Of a stretch of 64,000 nucleotides of DNA, positions 48,950-57,103 are shown one piece after another (within the stretch, counting starts at the first letter, position 1; each line of letters starts with the position of its first letter). Source of the DNA: Terriglobia bacterium (lineage in GTDB: Bacteria; Acidobacteriota; Terriglobia; Acidiferrales; UBA7541). The stretch is taken from positions 248,001 through 312,000 of the forward strand of contig JAIQFB010000001.1 in assembly GCA_020073485.1 (NCBI GenBank), written 5' to 3'. The position numbers were made by a program, and so were the translations under genes. Under the pieces are notes generated by a model. That model made no database searches. It worked only from the letters and a program-made list of their open reading frames with translations, and had not been told where the DNA came from.

Positions 48950-48979
48950 TAGAGCCATCCGCCGCGGCGGATGGCTCTA
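48950..48979. repeat. Perfect 30-base palindrome (family D core) between ureB and ureC
   Basis: TAGAGCCATCCGCCG (48950-48964) is followed without any loop by its exact complement, ending GGCTCTA at 48979. The SacII-like centre matches copies at 21145 and 34892. As RNA it would form a long hairpin between the urease beta and alpha genes. Confidence 0.85.
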
Positions 48980-48982
48980 GTC

Positions 48983-49339
48983 TTAAAAACCCTCTTCGGC
49001 GGCGCGTTTCAACGCACGCGGCTTCGTCGTTTCGTTTGCCGGGCCGCTCGTCAGGCCATTGAGGCCATGAACGATTTTGGAACCGCCGATTTCAACCAGG
49101 GCAACTTTCTTTGCGTCGCCGGGCTCGAACCGCACCGCAGTTCCGGCCGGAATATTGAGCCTCATGCCAAAGGCCGCGCCCCGGTCAAACCGCAGCGCGC
49201 GGTTCACCTCAAAAAAATGAAAGTGGGAGCCCACTTGAATGGGCCGGTCGCCCGTGTTGGCAACCTCGAGTGTGATTTCGCGGCGGCCCTGATTGGCGAT
49301 CACGTCGCCGTCCGCCAATTTGTATTCACCGGGAATCAT
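48983..49339 (-). CDS. ureB: Urease subunit beta UreB
   Basis: Structural urease subunit of 118 residues: MIPGEY start, then [35 protein letters not shown] and the closing GLTSG. The C-terminal extension after this ([18 protein letters not shown]) is normal in length. It lies 40 bases downstream of ureA. Confidence 0.96.
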   Translation of the reverse strand: MIPGEYKLADGDVIANQGRREITLEVANTGDRPIQVGSHFHFFEVNRALRFDRGAAFGMRLNIPAGTAVRFEPGDAKKVALVEIGGSKIVHGLNGLTSGPANETTKPRALKRAAEEGF

Positions 49340-49379
49340 GGGTACCTTTCGCCCGTTCAGGTTGAAATGCCTGTTCTAC

Positions 49380-49682
49380 TTAACGAATCGGGTGGTGCAC
49401 CGTCACCAGCTTGGTGCCATCCGGAAACGTTCCTTCCACCTGCACTTCATCGATCATCTCGGCGACGCCTTCCATGACGTCCTCCTGCTTGAGAATCGTC
49501 GCGCCATATTCCATCAAATCGGAAACCGAGCGGCCGTCGCGAATTCCCTCCAGGAGTTCCGCGGTGATCAGCGCCAGCGCCTCGGGATAATTGAGCCGAA
49601 GGCCGCGCGCCCGCCGCTTGCGCGCAAGGTCCGCAGCCGTGGCGATCATGAGTTTGTCGATTTCCCGTGGCGTCAGGTGCAT
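49380..49682 (-). CDS. ureA: Urease subunit gamma UreA
   Basis: The smallest urease subunit, 100 residues, beginning [20 protein letters not shown] and containing [10 protein letters not shown] and the [17 protein letters not shown] end typical of UreA. Separate A, B and C genes are the usual bacterial arrangement. It is the first gene of the cluster; the operon promoter should be in the 273-base divergent gap upstream. Confidence 0.97.
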   Translation of the reverse strand: MHLTPREIDKLMIATAADLARKRRARGLRLNYPEALALITAELLEGIRDGRSVSDLMEYGATILKQEDVMEGVAEMIDEVQVEGTFPDGTKLVTVHHPIR

Positions 49683-49808
49683 TTCTTATTTTCCGTGTAA
49701 AGCTACCGAGCGCAACTCCGCCAAAATCCGCGCTCCTGCGAATCATAGCGAAGCGTCTGCCGATTGACCATGCAAAATCCAAATGCTCAGCATCGCGATC
49801 GGGGTTTT

Positions 49809-49890
49809 GTAAGACGGGCACTCTTGCCTGTCCGGTTCTGGTGGGCAACATGGCAAATCTAAACCGGACAGGCAGGAGTGCCTGTCCTAC
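49809..49890. repeat. Family B long inverted repeat in the ureA/transporter divergent gap
   Basis: Left arm 49809-49837 and right arm 49862-49890, 29 bases each, pair with only three mismatches (all transitions). Each arm itself contains a CAGGCA...TGCCTG-type small palindrome. It lies between two divergent genes, so it cannot be a simple terminator for either and may be regulatory or mobile. Confidence 0.85.
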
Positions 49891-49955
49891 CACATCTCTG
49901 TTATTCCCAGCCGCCCGTAGTGTATGATCCTTCGACCGACAATTTAAAAATCAAA

Positions 49956-51368
49956 ATGCTCAATTACCTCGAACGTCAGACCACGCTGACCGGAAATCAA
50001 CGCCGGATTATCGCCGCCGCCGTGCTGGGCGACATGCTCGAGTTCTTCGACTACTTCCTCATTGGATATGTGGTGGCCTTCATTGCCGGGCCCTGGAAGC
50101 TCACCTTCGGCGAATCGGCCGTCATTCTCCTTTCTTCGGGATTCGGGGCCATGTTCGGCGCCGTCTTTTACGGATGGCTGGCGGACAAGATCGGCCGCCG
50201 CAAAGTTTTTCTTATGACGGTGATCAATTTTTCGATCGCCACCGGCATTCTGACGTTCACTCCCGACAACGCCTGGATTTTTCTCTCGGTTTTCCGGTTC
50301 CTGATCGGATTTGGCGTGGGGGGCTTGTATTGCGTTGACCTTCCCCTTGTCCAGGAATTTGTCCCGGCCTCAAAGCGCGGCATGGTGGGAGGCCTGGTAA
50401 CCGCCGCTGTGCCCATCGGAGTCCTCCTGGGGGCCGCTTTGGGCGCTTACGCTACGCCCTATGTGGGCTGGCGAGGGCTTTTCGCGATCGGCATGGTGCC
50501 CGGGCTGCTCACCCTGTTGATTCGCGCCTGGGTCCCGGAATCGCCCCGATGGCTCATCCAGATGGGGCGGGTGGACGAAGCCCGCAAATCGCTGGCCTGG
50601 GCCTTGGAAATACAGCCAGACGCCTTGCCATTGAGCGCGCCAGAGGGGCAGAGGCTGCCAGTGTCCCGGCTTTCGGACATCTTCCGGTACCCGCGAAGCC
50701 TGGCCGTCTCCTGGATAGCCAATCTAGGGGCGCAAACGGGCTATTACGGGCTTACTTTGTGGGTTCCGACACTGCTGGTGCAACTGTTGGGCATAACTCC
50801 CGCTCGGGCGTCGTATCTTCTTATTTTTGTTAACTTTGCAGGTTTATTTGGGCGGATCGGCCTCTCCTACCTGTCGGATGCGATCGGCCGAAAGCCGTCC
50901 GGCGCCATCGCGAGTTTTGGTGCCGCGATCCTGATGATTCTGGCCGCCATTTATCACAACGTTTTCGTCGGCGGCGTATCCCTGTTTTGGCTGCTTCTTA
51001 TTGTAAACAATGCCTTTGCGGATGGAGGGTTCGCTATCGTGGGCCCCTACTCGGCCGAAGTTTGGCCCGTGGCCCTGCGGACTACCGGAATGGGTTCCGC
51101 TTACGGGTTCGGCGGTCTGGGCAAGGTGATCGGGCCGCTGGGGCTGGCGCTCATCGTTGGTTCTTCCAACATCATTACGCCAAAGGCGTCGGTCGCGGCG
51201 CTCTTTCCGGCCTTTACCTACCTGGCTTGTTTTTTCGCCATGGCAGGGCTCGCCTATATGTTTATCGGGATGGAAACAAAGGGCCAATCGCTGGAAACAA
51301 TCGAGCAGGCTTTGGACGCGGGCAGGTCGCCTGCATTGGAATCTGCCAAGACCGAAGAACAACGCTGA
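49956..51368 (+). CDS. MFS transporter (sugar/organic-acid symporter-like)
   Basis: A 470-residue inner-membrane symporter with twelve helices. The TM2-3 loop has GWLADKIGRRKVF; the central loop begins PESPRWLIQMGRVDEARKSL, the sugar/aromatic-acid porter signature; the second half repeats YLSDAIGRKPSGA. The helix-1 sequence DMLEFFDYFLIGYV resembles aromatic-acid:H+ symporters. The ATG at 49956 starts close to helix 1; no good ribosome-binding site. Substrate unknown; it is next to a dehydrogenase and a cyclase-family hydrolase that could process an imported acid. Confidence 0.88.
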   Translation: MLNYLERQTTLTGNQRRIIAAAVLGDMLEFFDYFLIGYVVAFIAGPWKLTFGESAVILLSSGFGAMFGAVFYGWLADKIGRRKVFLMTVINFSIATGILTFTPDNAWIFLSVFRFLIGFGVGGLYCVDLPLVQEFVPASKRGMVGGLVTAAVPIGVLLGAALGAYATPYVGWRGLFAIGMVPGLLTLLIRAWVPESPRWLIQMGRVDEARKSLAWALEIQPDALPLSAPEGQRLPVSRLSDIFRYPRSLAVSWIANLGAQTGYYGLTLWVPTLLVQLLGITPARASYLLIFVNFAGLFGRIGLSYLSDAIGRKPSGAIASFGAAILMILAAIYHNVFVGGVSLFWLLLIVNNAFADGGFAIVGPYSAEVWPVALRTTGMGSAYGFGGLGKVIGPLGLALIVGSSNIITPKASVAALFPAFTYLACFFAMAGLAYMFIGMETKGQSLETIEQALDAGRSPALESAKTEEQR

Positions 51369-51435
51369 TTGCCATTTGCCTTACGCAGTTGTCCTCCACT
51401 CTTCATATGTGAAATCCATTGGGTGCGTGGGAAAG

Positions 51436-51471
51436 TTCCAGTAGCACAGGCTGAAGCCTGTGCTACTGGAA
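51436..51471. repeat. Palindromic repeat family B, perfect 36-base copy between convergent genes
   Basis: TTCCAGTAGCACAGGCT and its exact complement are separated by GA. It lies 67 bases after the transporter stop and ends 1 base before the stop codon of the convergent dehydrogenase gene. Position and symmetry suit a two-way terminator. Confidence 0.85.
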
Positions 51472-51472
51472 C

Positions 51473-52363
51473 CTACTTCCGCCGCCGCGGATTGTTGGCC
51501 ATCTTTTCGAGCACGGCGCACACGGCTCCGGTATCTTCCGCGCCCAGGCCCATGGCCATCGCCGCGGTATAGAAGGGCGCGCTGGCTGACAACAACGGCG
51601 TCGGGCAATTGATCTTCCGCGCGTAGTCCCCGATGATGGTCATGTCCTTCTGCCAGGTCTGCACCTTCATGGTGGCTTCGGAATAATCTCCCTTCACCAT
51701 CATCGGGCCGCGCAATTGCAACATGCGCGAACTTCCCGCTCCGTCCGCCACCACTTTCAATACCAACGCGGGATCGAGCCCCGATTTCATGGCCAGCACC
51801 ATGGCTTCGGCGGCGGCCACGTTGTGAATGGCCACCAGCAGGTTCGCGACAAATTTTACTTTCGAGCCCGCGCCAAACGCACCGACGTAGTAATGCGCGC
51901 GCGCAAAGCCCTCCAGCACCTTGGCGGTGCGGCGGTAAGATTTCCGGTCGCCGCTCGCATACACGATCAGATCCTTGACGCGCGCCTGCGCGCCCGTGCC
52001 GCTCAGCGTGCAATCCAGCAGAATCGCGCCGCGCGCCGCGAGGCGATCGCGGGCTTCTTCCTTCGCCGGGATCGGCAGCGTGCTGGTCTCCACGACAATC
52101 TGATTGGCTCGCGCCGATTGCGCCAGTTCCGCCGCGATGTCCAGCAGCGCCTGGGCCGACGGCAGGGAAGTCACCAGGATGTCGCAGCGCTTGACCACTT
52201 CCCGGCAGTTCCGCGCGACACTTCCTCCCGCCTTGCGATGGCTCTGAAGGGCTCGCGGGAGCACGTCATAGCCCACCACTTGGAATCCTGCCTTCATGAG
52301 ATTGGCCGACATGGCCGACCCCATGATGCCCAGCCCGATCATGCCCACAGGTTTTGAATCCAT
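51473..52363 (-). CDS. NAD(P)-binding 3-hydroxyisobutyrate dehydrogenase-family protein
   Basis: A beta-hydroxyacid dehydrogenase of 296 residues with the dinucleotide motif VGMIGLGIMGSAMSANL, a substrate-binding region TLSGTGAQA (usually SGG) and a helical C-terminal domain with GAGSKVKFVANLLVAIHN, in which the catalytic lysine is kept. The ATG at 52363 follows AAGGGA; the frame is open further upstream without support. Substrate unknown. The gene is convergent with the MFS transporter. Confidence 0.88.
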   Translation of the reverse strand: MDSKPVGMIGLGIMGSAMSANLMKAGFQVVGYDVLPRALQSHRKAGGSVARNCREVVKRCDILVTSLPSAQALLDIAAELAQSARANQIVVETSTLPIPAKEEARDRLAARGAILLDCTLSGTGAQARVKDLIVYASGDRKSYRRTAKVLEGFARAHYYVGAFGAGSKVKFVANLLVAIHNVAAAEAMVLAMKSGLDPALVLKVVADGAGSSRMLQLRGPMMVKGDYSEATMKVQTWQKDMTIIGDYARKINCPTPLLSASAPFYTAAMAMGLGAEDTGAVCAVLEKMANNPRRRK

Positions 52364-52557
52364 GGTTTCCCTTTCTATTTTTGCCGCAGCAGGTGAAATG
52401 CAATGCGTTACTCTAGCAGAATGCTTCGCCGCCGTAAGAAAGTTACGCCGGAATTCTCCGCTTCGGCACAAAAAGACCCTGCTGTCCGGAAGAATTTCTC
52501 ATGGTATCGTATTCGTTTGCGCGAATGCTTTTAACTCTCCCGTGAGGATTGCGGCCC

Positions 52558-53520
52558 ATGACCAAACCGAATGACAAATTGACGCTCCAGGATATTCAAA
52601 ATACATCCGAACGCCTGAAGAATTGGGGGCGCTGGGGCGCCGATGACGAAGCCGGCACGCTCAACAATGTTTCGCCGCAGGATATCGTCAACGCCGGCCG
52701 CCTGATCCGCAAAGGGAAAGCCTTTTCGCTGGCGCTGAATTTTGACAGCAACGGGCCGCAGAGCGGCATGTGGGGCAATCGCTTCAATCCGATCCACACC
52801 ATGATTGCGACGGGCACTGACGCCGTCGCCGGCCGCCAGGAATCCATCAAAATCCGCTACGCCGACGACATGGTCACCATGCCGCTGCAGTGCGGGACGC
52901 AATGGGACGCGCTCGGCCACATCTTTAACGGCGAAAAAATGTGGAACGGCTACGACGCGCGACTGGTGGACGCCAACGGCGCGCAAAAGAATGGCATTGA
53001 AAAGGTAAAAGACAGAATGGTCGGCCGCGGCGTGCTTCTGGACGTGGCACGCTTCAAGGGCGTGGACTCGCTCGAAGACGGCTACGGCATCGGCACCGAA
53101 GAGCTGGAAAAATGCGCCGCCGCCCAGGGCGTGGAAATCCGCAAAGGCGATTTTGTCATCTTCCGCACGGGGCACATGGAGCGCTGCCTGAAGGCGGGCT
53201 CGTGGGCGGGCTACGCGGGCGGAAACGCCCCCGGCCTGCATTTTGAAACCGCCGAGTGGATTCGGCGCACGGACATCGCCGCGATTTGCGCCGACACCTG
53301 GGGCTGCGAGGTCCGCCCCAACGAAACCGACGTCGCCCAGCAACCCTGGCACTGGGTGGTCATCCCCATGATCGGCATCAGCATGGGCGAAATTTTCTAC
53401 CTGAAAGACTTGGCCGAGGACTGCGCGCAGGACCACGTCTACGAATTCTTTTTCTGCGCCCCGCCGCTTCCAATTACCAAGGCGGTCGGGTCGCCCGTCA
53501 ACCCCATCGCAATCAAGTAG
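52558..53520 (+). CDS. Cyclase/kynurenine formamidase-family hydrolase, Gln variant of the metal motif
   Basis: A 320-residue protein of the cyclase superfamily. The canonical motif HxGTHxDxxxxH appears as Q111-CGT-Q115-W-D117...H122, with both leading histidines replaced by glutamine. Other family features are kept: FRTGHMERCLKAGSWAGYAG, ETAEWIRRTDIAAICADTWG and the late HWVVIPMIGISMGE. Glutamine variants of this kind seem to form a subfamily (recalled, not checked), so activity cannot be ruled out. The ATG at 52558 has GAGGAT upstream. Role unknown. Confidence 0.82.
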   Translation: MTKPNDKLTLQDIQNTSERLKNWGRWGADDEAGTLNNVSPQDIVNAGRLIRKGKAFSLALNFDSNGPQSGMWGNRFNPIHTMIATGTDAVAGRQESIKIRYADDMVTMPLQCGTQWDALGHIFNGEKMWNGYDARLVDANGAQKNGIEKVKDRMVGRGVLLDVARFKGVDSLEDGYGIGTEELEKCAAAQGVEIRKGDFVIFRTGHMERCLKAGSWAGYAGGNAPGLHFETAEWIRRTDIAAICADTWGCEVRPNETDVAQQPWHWVVIPMIGISMGEIFYLKDLAEDCAQDHVYEFFFCAPPLPITKAVGSPVNPIAIK

Positions 53521-53541
53521 GCATCCGGCAAGAATGTTTGG

Positions 53542-53604
53542 ATTGGTGGGCCTGGGTAGACTTGAACTACCGACCTTCCCGATCTGATCGGGACGCTCTA
53601 GCCA
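53542..53604 (-). repeat. Duplicated 3' part of tRNA-Ile (tRNA relic, direct repeat)
   Basis: Bases 53542-53576 are identical to 53847-53881 (35 bp: CCA end, acceptor 3' strand, T arm and part of the variable loop of tRNA-Ile). After a 17-base spacer in both places, CGCTCTAGCCA (53594-53604) matches again. The 17-base spacer is the anticodon arm; here it has a different sequence but still forms a perfect 5-base stem and 7-base loop. The 5' acceptor strand is absent, so it cannot be a normal tRNA. It forms the distal border of the GIY-YIG gene. Confidence 0.9.
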
Positions 53605-53836
53605 GCGCTTCAATGTAGCCCCGGCTTTTCATGCTTTTCACTTCACGTTCCCGCCGCATGGCATCAGATCGAGTCGGATACTCTTCTGAATGGAAAAGAA
53701 CCCAAGGCCCTCGATTCCTGGTCGATGGAGTCCGCTTATTGTTGTGTTCAAGGATTCGCTTGGAGAGATTTTCTGTGTGACCAGTGTAAAAGCGGCCTGT
53801 ACTTTCACTTTGCAGCACGTAGAAGTAATAGATCAT
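53567..53836 (-). CDS. Small GIY-YIG nuclease-domain protein inside a tRNA-Ile duplication
   Basis: An 89-residue single-domain GIY-YIG protein (YhbQ/UPF0213-like size). It has YYFYVLQ, then GRFYTGHTENLSKRILEHN with the catalytic-type arginine, and a downstream glutamate in RREREVKSMKSR. The start is ATG at 53836, only 12 bases after the CCA end of tRNA-Ile, with no ribosome-binding site seen, so it is probably expressed from the tRNA promoter. The last residues (ARASRSDREGR) and the TAG stop are encoded by the duplicated tRNA segment. The gene plus one repeat copy makes a 305-base unit. Mobility is inferred from the direct repeats. Confidence 0.85.
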   Translation of the reverse strand: MIYYFYVLQSESTGRFYTGHTENLSKRILEHNNKRTPSTRNRGPWVLFHSEEYPTRSDAMRREREVKSMKSRGYIEALARASRSDREGR

Positions 53837-53848
53837 GAGGGGAATTAT

Positions 53849-53925
53849 TGGTGGGCCTGGGTAGACTTGAACTACCGACCTCACCCTTATCAGGGGTGCG
53901 CTCTAGCCACCTGAGCTACAGGCCC
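53849..53925 (-). tRNA. tRNA-Ile (anticodon GAT), CCA encoded
   Basis: Reading the minus strand, GGGCCTG pairs with CAGGCCC, the D arm has GCTC/GAGC, the anticodon stem CACCC/GGGTG encloses CTGATAA (anticodon GAT), the T arm is GGTAG-TTCAAGT-CTACC, and ACCA ends it at 53849. All four arms fold. It is outside any rRNA operon in this window and carries a GIY-YIG gene at its 3' side. Confidence 0.95.
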
Positions 53926-53956
53926 AACACAACTTAGGCTACCAACTGTGTCGAAC

Positions 53957-53986
53957 ATCATAACGGGCGGGAGAGCGAGGGGTCAA
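53957..53986 (-). promoter_or_regulatory. Sigma-70 promoter of tRNA-Ile
   Basis: On the minus strand TTGACC (53986-53981) and TATGAT (53962-53957) are 18 bases apart, 31 bases before the tRNA 5' end. This is one of the best promoter matches in the window and should also drive the GIY-YIG gene. Confidence 0.7.
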
Positions 53987-54064
53987 GTCGAGAGCCTGCC
54001 TGAGGTAAATTCATGTCAGCCAACATCTGGCGGGTTCCACAATCTGCTACAAGAGAAACAACGA

Positions 54065-54085
54065 GGGCCTGCACCCGGCAGGCCC
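54065..54085 (-). terminator. Probable terminator of the small secreted protein gene
   Basis: GGGCCTGC and GCAGGCCC pair around a 5-base loop, 25 bases after the stop of the minus-strand gene at 54110, and are followed on that strand by TCGTTGTTTCTC, a weak T-rich tail. Confidence 0.55.
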
Positions 54086-54109
54086 CCTGAATCAAACTTC
54101 TCTACAGCC

Positions 54110-54580
54110 CTACTGCTTGTCCCAATGCGTCTCGTTATTCAAAGTCTTACCGTCGGGCAGGATTCCCTTGGCCACGATCTCCAGCGTCTTTCCGTCCTTG
54201 GAGACCGTGAAGGTTGTTGATTCGACTACCTTTCCGGCCTTCGTGAAAGTTGCCGTCATCTTGTTGGCGCCTGCCTTTTTGGAAGTGATCTTGTCCGATC
54301 CGTTCGGGATCGCACCCATGGTCGGATACTCTTTTCCATCCCCATTGATCGTGTAGGAGTAGCCTGTGGTCTTCCCGGCAGCGTTCACGCCCGTAATGTT
54401 CACGCTTCCGTCTGCGTTCCAGGTGCGCGATTGGCTCTGCGGCGGCGGTCCCGGATCGAATTTGGATGCCGCTACGTTCAGCTTCCAGGTCCCCACGAAC
54501 GGGTTGCTCTGGGCCAGTACCAGGCTTCCGGCGGCCAGAACCATGATGCAGACTGCAAGAATCGATAGCTTTCGTTTCAT
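54110..54580 (-). CDS. Small secreted beta-rich protein, function unknown
   Basis: The 156-residue protein has a signal peptide (MKRKLSILAVCIMVLAAGSLVLAQ) shortened here to its core LAVCIMVLAAG, then a lipocalin-like start (NPFVGTWKLNVAASKFDPGP) and repeated beta-strand pairs. The GTWKLN...KF pattern recurs in small exported acidobacterial proteins (recalled, not checked); the role is unknown. The ATG at 54580 follows GGGAG; the frame upstream to 54766 is not likely coding. Confidence 0.72.
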   Translation of the reverse strand: MKRKLSILAVCIMVLAAGSLVLAQSNPFVGTWKLNVAASKFDPGPPPQSQSRTWNADGSVNITGVNAAGKTTGYSYTINGDGKEYPTMGAIPNGSDKITSKKAGANKMTATFTKAGKVVESTTFTVSKDGKTLEIVAKGILPDGKTLNNETHWDKQ

Positions 54581-54772
54581 CCTTACTCCCCTTTGCTTTC
54601 TATTTGGATCCAAATGATTTGGAACGATACGCCGGAGATTACGCCGGGCGCGCGGCAACGTCAAGCGCCGCAAAGCCAGGTTGGACGTAAGATACCCGAT
54701 CCGCTTGAGGGGCCGCCGCCCGGTAGCGTATGATTCATCGGCGGGGATCAGCGCGGAATGGCGCATTAAACC

Positions 54773-55384
54773 ATGCTCACACGCAAAATCGGAGAGGGCG
54801 GGCGCTGGCTGCTCGAGAAGATCGTGGACGTGGTCGCCTCCACCGGCATCAACCCGAACTTGCTCACCTTCTTCGGGCTGCTGGTGAATTGCTGGGCGGC
54901 GGTTATGTTCGCACTGGGAAAATTCCGCGCCGGCGCCATGATCATTTTCTTCGCCGCATTCCTGGACATGCTCGACGGGCAGGTGGCGCGCCGCGAGAAG
55001 CGCGTGACCGCCTTCGGCGCATTTTTCGATTCCACCCTGGACCGCTACTCGGACATGGCGCTGTACATGGGATTGCTGGTGTATTACGCGCAGGCCGGAC
55101 GGGGGTCCTACGTGATTCTGGCGGCGGTGGCCACGGCCGGATCGGTGATGGTCAGCTATTCGCGTGCGCGTGCCGAGTCGCTGATTCCCCTGTGCAAGGT
55201 GGGATTCATGGAGCGTCCCGAGCGAATGGTCCTGCTCATCCTGGGCGGATTATTCAATCGCATGGCGCCTGCGCTCTGGGTCATTTCCGTGGTGGCCACC
55301 CTTACGGTCATTCACCGCATCTTTTTCACCTGGCGGGAAACCAAGGCCGGCCGCACGCTGCCGGGAATCCGCCTCTCGCTGTAG
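54773..55384 (+). CDS. CDP-alcohol phosphatidyltransferase
   Basis: A membrane enzyme that joins CDP-diacylglycerol or a similar CDP-alcohol to an alcohol acceptor. The 203-residue protein has the full signature D-G-x2-A-R-x8-G-x3-D-x3-D, read as DGQVARREKRVTAFGAFFDSTLDRYSD shortened here to DGQVAR, FGAFFD and DRYSD. Several helices follow. The acceptor (inositol, glycerol phosphate or other) cannot be told. It is convergent with the acyltransferase gene, 16 bases away, and probably works in the same lipid route. Confidence 0.88.
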   Translation: MLTRKIGEGGRWLLEKIVDVVASTGINPNLLTFFGLLVNCWAAVMFALGKFRAGAMIIFFAAFLDMLDGQVARREKRVTAFGAFFDSTLDRYSDMALYMGLLVYYAQAGRGSYVILAAVATAGSVMVSYSRARAESLIPLCKVGFMERPERMVLLILGGLFNRMAPALWVISVVATLTVIHRIFFTWRETKAGRTLPGIRLSL

Positions 55385-55400
55385 TTCATTTCCTGACAAC

Positions 55401-56210
55401 TCAGTTTTTTTGCGATGCATCACGCGCTTCATCAATCGGCCGCGAAATAATGGCGTGCACGCGGTCGCGCAGCGCCGGAACATCTTCCTTGCGCAGGTCC
55501 TTCGTTTCGATCACATCGTGCAAATATACCGTCACGGTTCCCGGACGCAGTAGCCAGCTGGTTTTCTTGTTAAATTCAAACGCTCCCACCACGCTCACCG
55601 GCACGATCGGCGTTCCGAACTGCAGCGCCATGCGGAACACGCCGTCCTTGAACGGGCCCACGCGCCCGTCGCGCGTTCGTTGCCCCTCGGGAAACACGGC
55701 CAGGCTCACTCCGGAATCGATCGCCGCGCGGCTCAATCGCCACATGCGCTTCAAGTCCGAGGGGCGGTTCTGGTCCGGCACGGGCACGTTGCCGAAACGT
55801 TTCATCATCCAGCCATACACGGGAATGCGGAAGTGCGATTCCAGCTCCAGCCCGCGGAAAAATTGCGGAATCGTGGCATAGAGCACGAAGGGATCGAACA
55901 GGTTGACGTGGTTGACCAGGAAAAACACATTCCGCGCGGGATCGAATCCCGGCGCGCGCCGCACCACCAGCTTCGCTCCTGCAAGCTTCATGGTGACGCG
56001 GCAGAGCATCCGCTGCGCGCCGTCATTCTTGCGCGGATCGACGAATATCCCCAGCAGCACCAAAAAACTGCACACCGGAAAAAAATACGCCGCGCAGAGC
56101 AGCCAGCGGTACGTGCTGCGCACAATCGCCCACGCGCGCCGCGCGCCTCGTTCGCCGGGCGATCCGGTCGCCGCGGGAACCGCCACCTGCTGTCCGCTTT
56201 CGCCGTTCAT
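55401..56210 (-). CDS. 1-acyl-glycerol-3-phosphate acyltransferase-like (PlsC family)
   Basis: A membrane-associated acyltransferase of 269 residues with motif I NHVNLFD (NHx4D), motif III FPEGQRTRDGRVGPFKDG and VPVSVVGAFEF near the end. One or two helices are near residues 35-55. Its start overlaps the end of the diacylglycerol-kinase-like gene by 4 bases. It is the last gene of a run that begins beyond the right edge of the window. Confidence 0.88.
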   Translation of the reverse strand: MNGESGQQVAVPAATGSPGERGARRAWAIVRSTYRWLLCAAYFFPVCSFLVLLGIFVDPRKNDGAQRMLCRVTMKLAGAKLVVRRAPGFDPARNVFFLVNHVNLFDPFVLYATIPQFFRGLELESHFRIPVYGWMMKRFGNVPVPDQNRPSDLKRMWRLSRAAIDSGVSLAVFPEGQRTRDGRVGPFKDGVFRMALQFGTPIVPVSVVGAFEFNKKTSWLLRPGTVTVYLHDVIETKDLRKEDVPALRDRVHAIISRPIDEARDASQKN

Positions 56211-57103
56211 ACCATCACGTCCATCGCACCGGGGAGCACTTCGAGCGATTCCACTTCCAGCGTGAGCACTTCGCCGTCCACCACAACGTCGACGGGGCCC
56301 TTCAAATCGAATTCGATGCGGGACGCCGTGCGGCGCGACGCCAGCCTGTGTTTCATGTGCGTCCCGTCAAATAACTTCGGCAGATTGCGGATCAATCCCA
56401 ACCGCCCGATCGGCCCCCAATGCACATATTCAATCGTCCCGCTGTCGACGGCCGCGTCCGGCGCGATCATCATTTTACCGCCGGTATACTTGCTGTTGCT
56501 GAAGGCCACGAACAGGCAGCGGCGGACGTCGCTCTCGCCATTGGCGCGCAAAGGAAACGGCCGGCGCCGCAGCCGCGCCAGCGAGACCAGCACGCCCACC
56601 AGATAGCCGAACTCTCCCAGAAATTTCAAGCGGCGATTGGTCAGCGTGGCAACGTCCGCCGCGAATCCCATATTCAGCGTGTTGATGTAAAAAAGCGATT
56701 CTCCCGCGTGGTTGAGCTGAATGACGTCGCAGGGCCGCCTGCGATGCGCGAGGATGGCTTCAATAGCGTACTCAGCTCCTCGATCGGTGAAATCGCGCAG
56801 GAAAGAATTCCCGGTTCCCAGCGGGAGGAATCCAAGCGCGGCGCGCCCGCCGGTGAGCGCGGCAGGGAACACACCATTGACGATCTCGAAGCCCGTGCCA
56901 TCGCCTCCCACGGCAATAAAATTGCGATAGCCTGCCGCGTAAGCCTCATGCGCCAGAATCGTGGCTTCACCGGGGGCGCGCGTCTCGCGCACTTCCAGCG
57001 CCATGCCCGCGGCGCGCAGCCGCTCGAGCGCCGCCGGAGCAAGTTTTCCGCAGCGCCCCCCGCCCGCCGCCGGATTCACGATCGTGAAATAGGTTTCGTT
57101 CAC
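56207..57103 (-). CDS. Diacylglycerol/sphingosine kinase-family lipid kinase
   Basis: The 298-residue protein has the DAGK catalytic features: VNPAAGGGR at the start, [13 protein letters not shown] and [13 protein letters not shown], then a C-terminal beta domain ([17 protein letters not shown]). The likely reaction is phosphorylation of diacylglycerol or a related lipid alcohol. It overlaps both neighbours by 4 bases, so it is translated with the acyl-ligase and the acyltransferase. Confidence 0.9.
   Translation of the reverse strand: MNETYFTIVNPAAGGGRCGKLAPAALERLRAAGMALEVRETRAPGEATILAHEAYAAGYRNFIAVGGDGTGFEIVNGVFPAALTGGRAALGFLPLGTGNSFLRDFTDRGAEYAIEAILAHRRRPCDVIQLNHAGESLFYINTLNMGFAADVATLTNRRLKFLGEFGYLVGVLVSLARLRRRPFPLRANGESDVRRCLFVAFSNSKYTGGKMMIAPDAAVDSGTIEYVHWGPIGRLGLIRNLPKLFDGTHMKHRLASRRTASRIEFDLKGPVDVVVDGEVLTLEVESLEVLPGAMDVMV

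Noticed and set aside
53542-53610. Second functional tRNA
   Set aside because: The 5' acceptor strand and half of the D arm are missing, so no cloverleaf can form.
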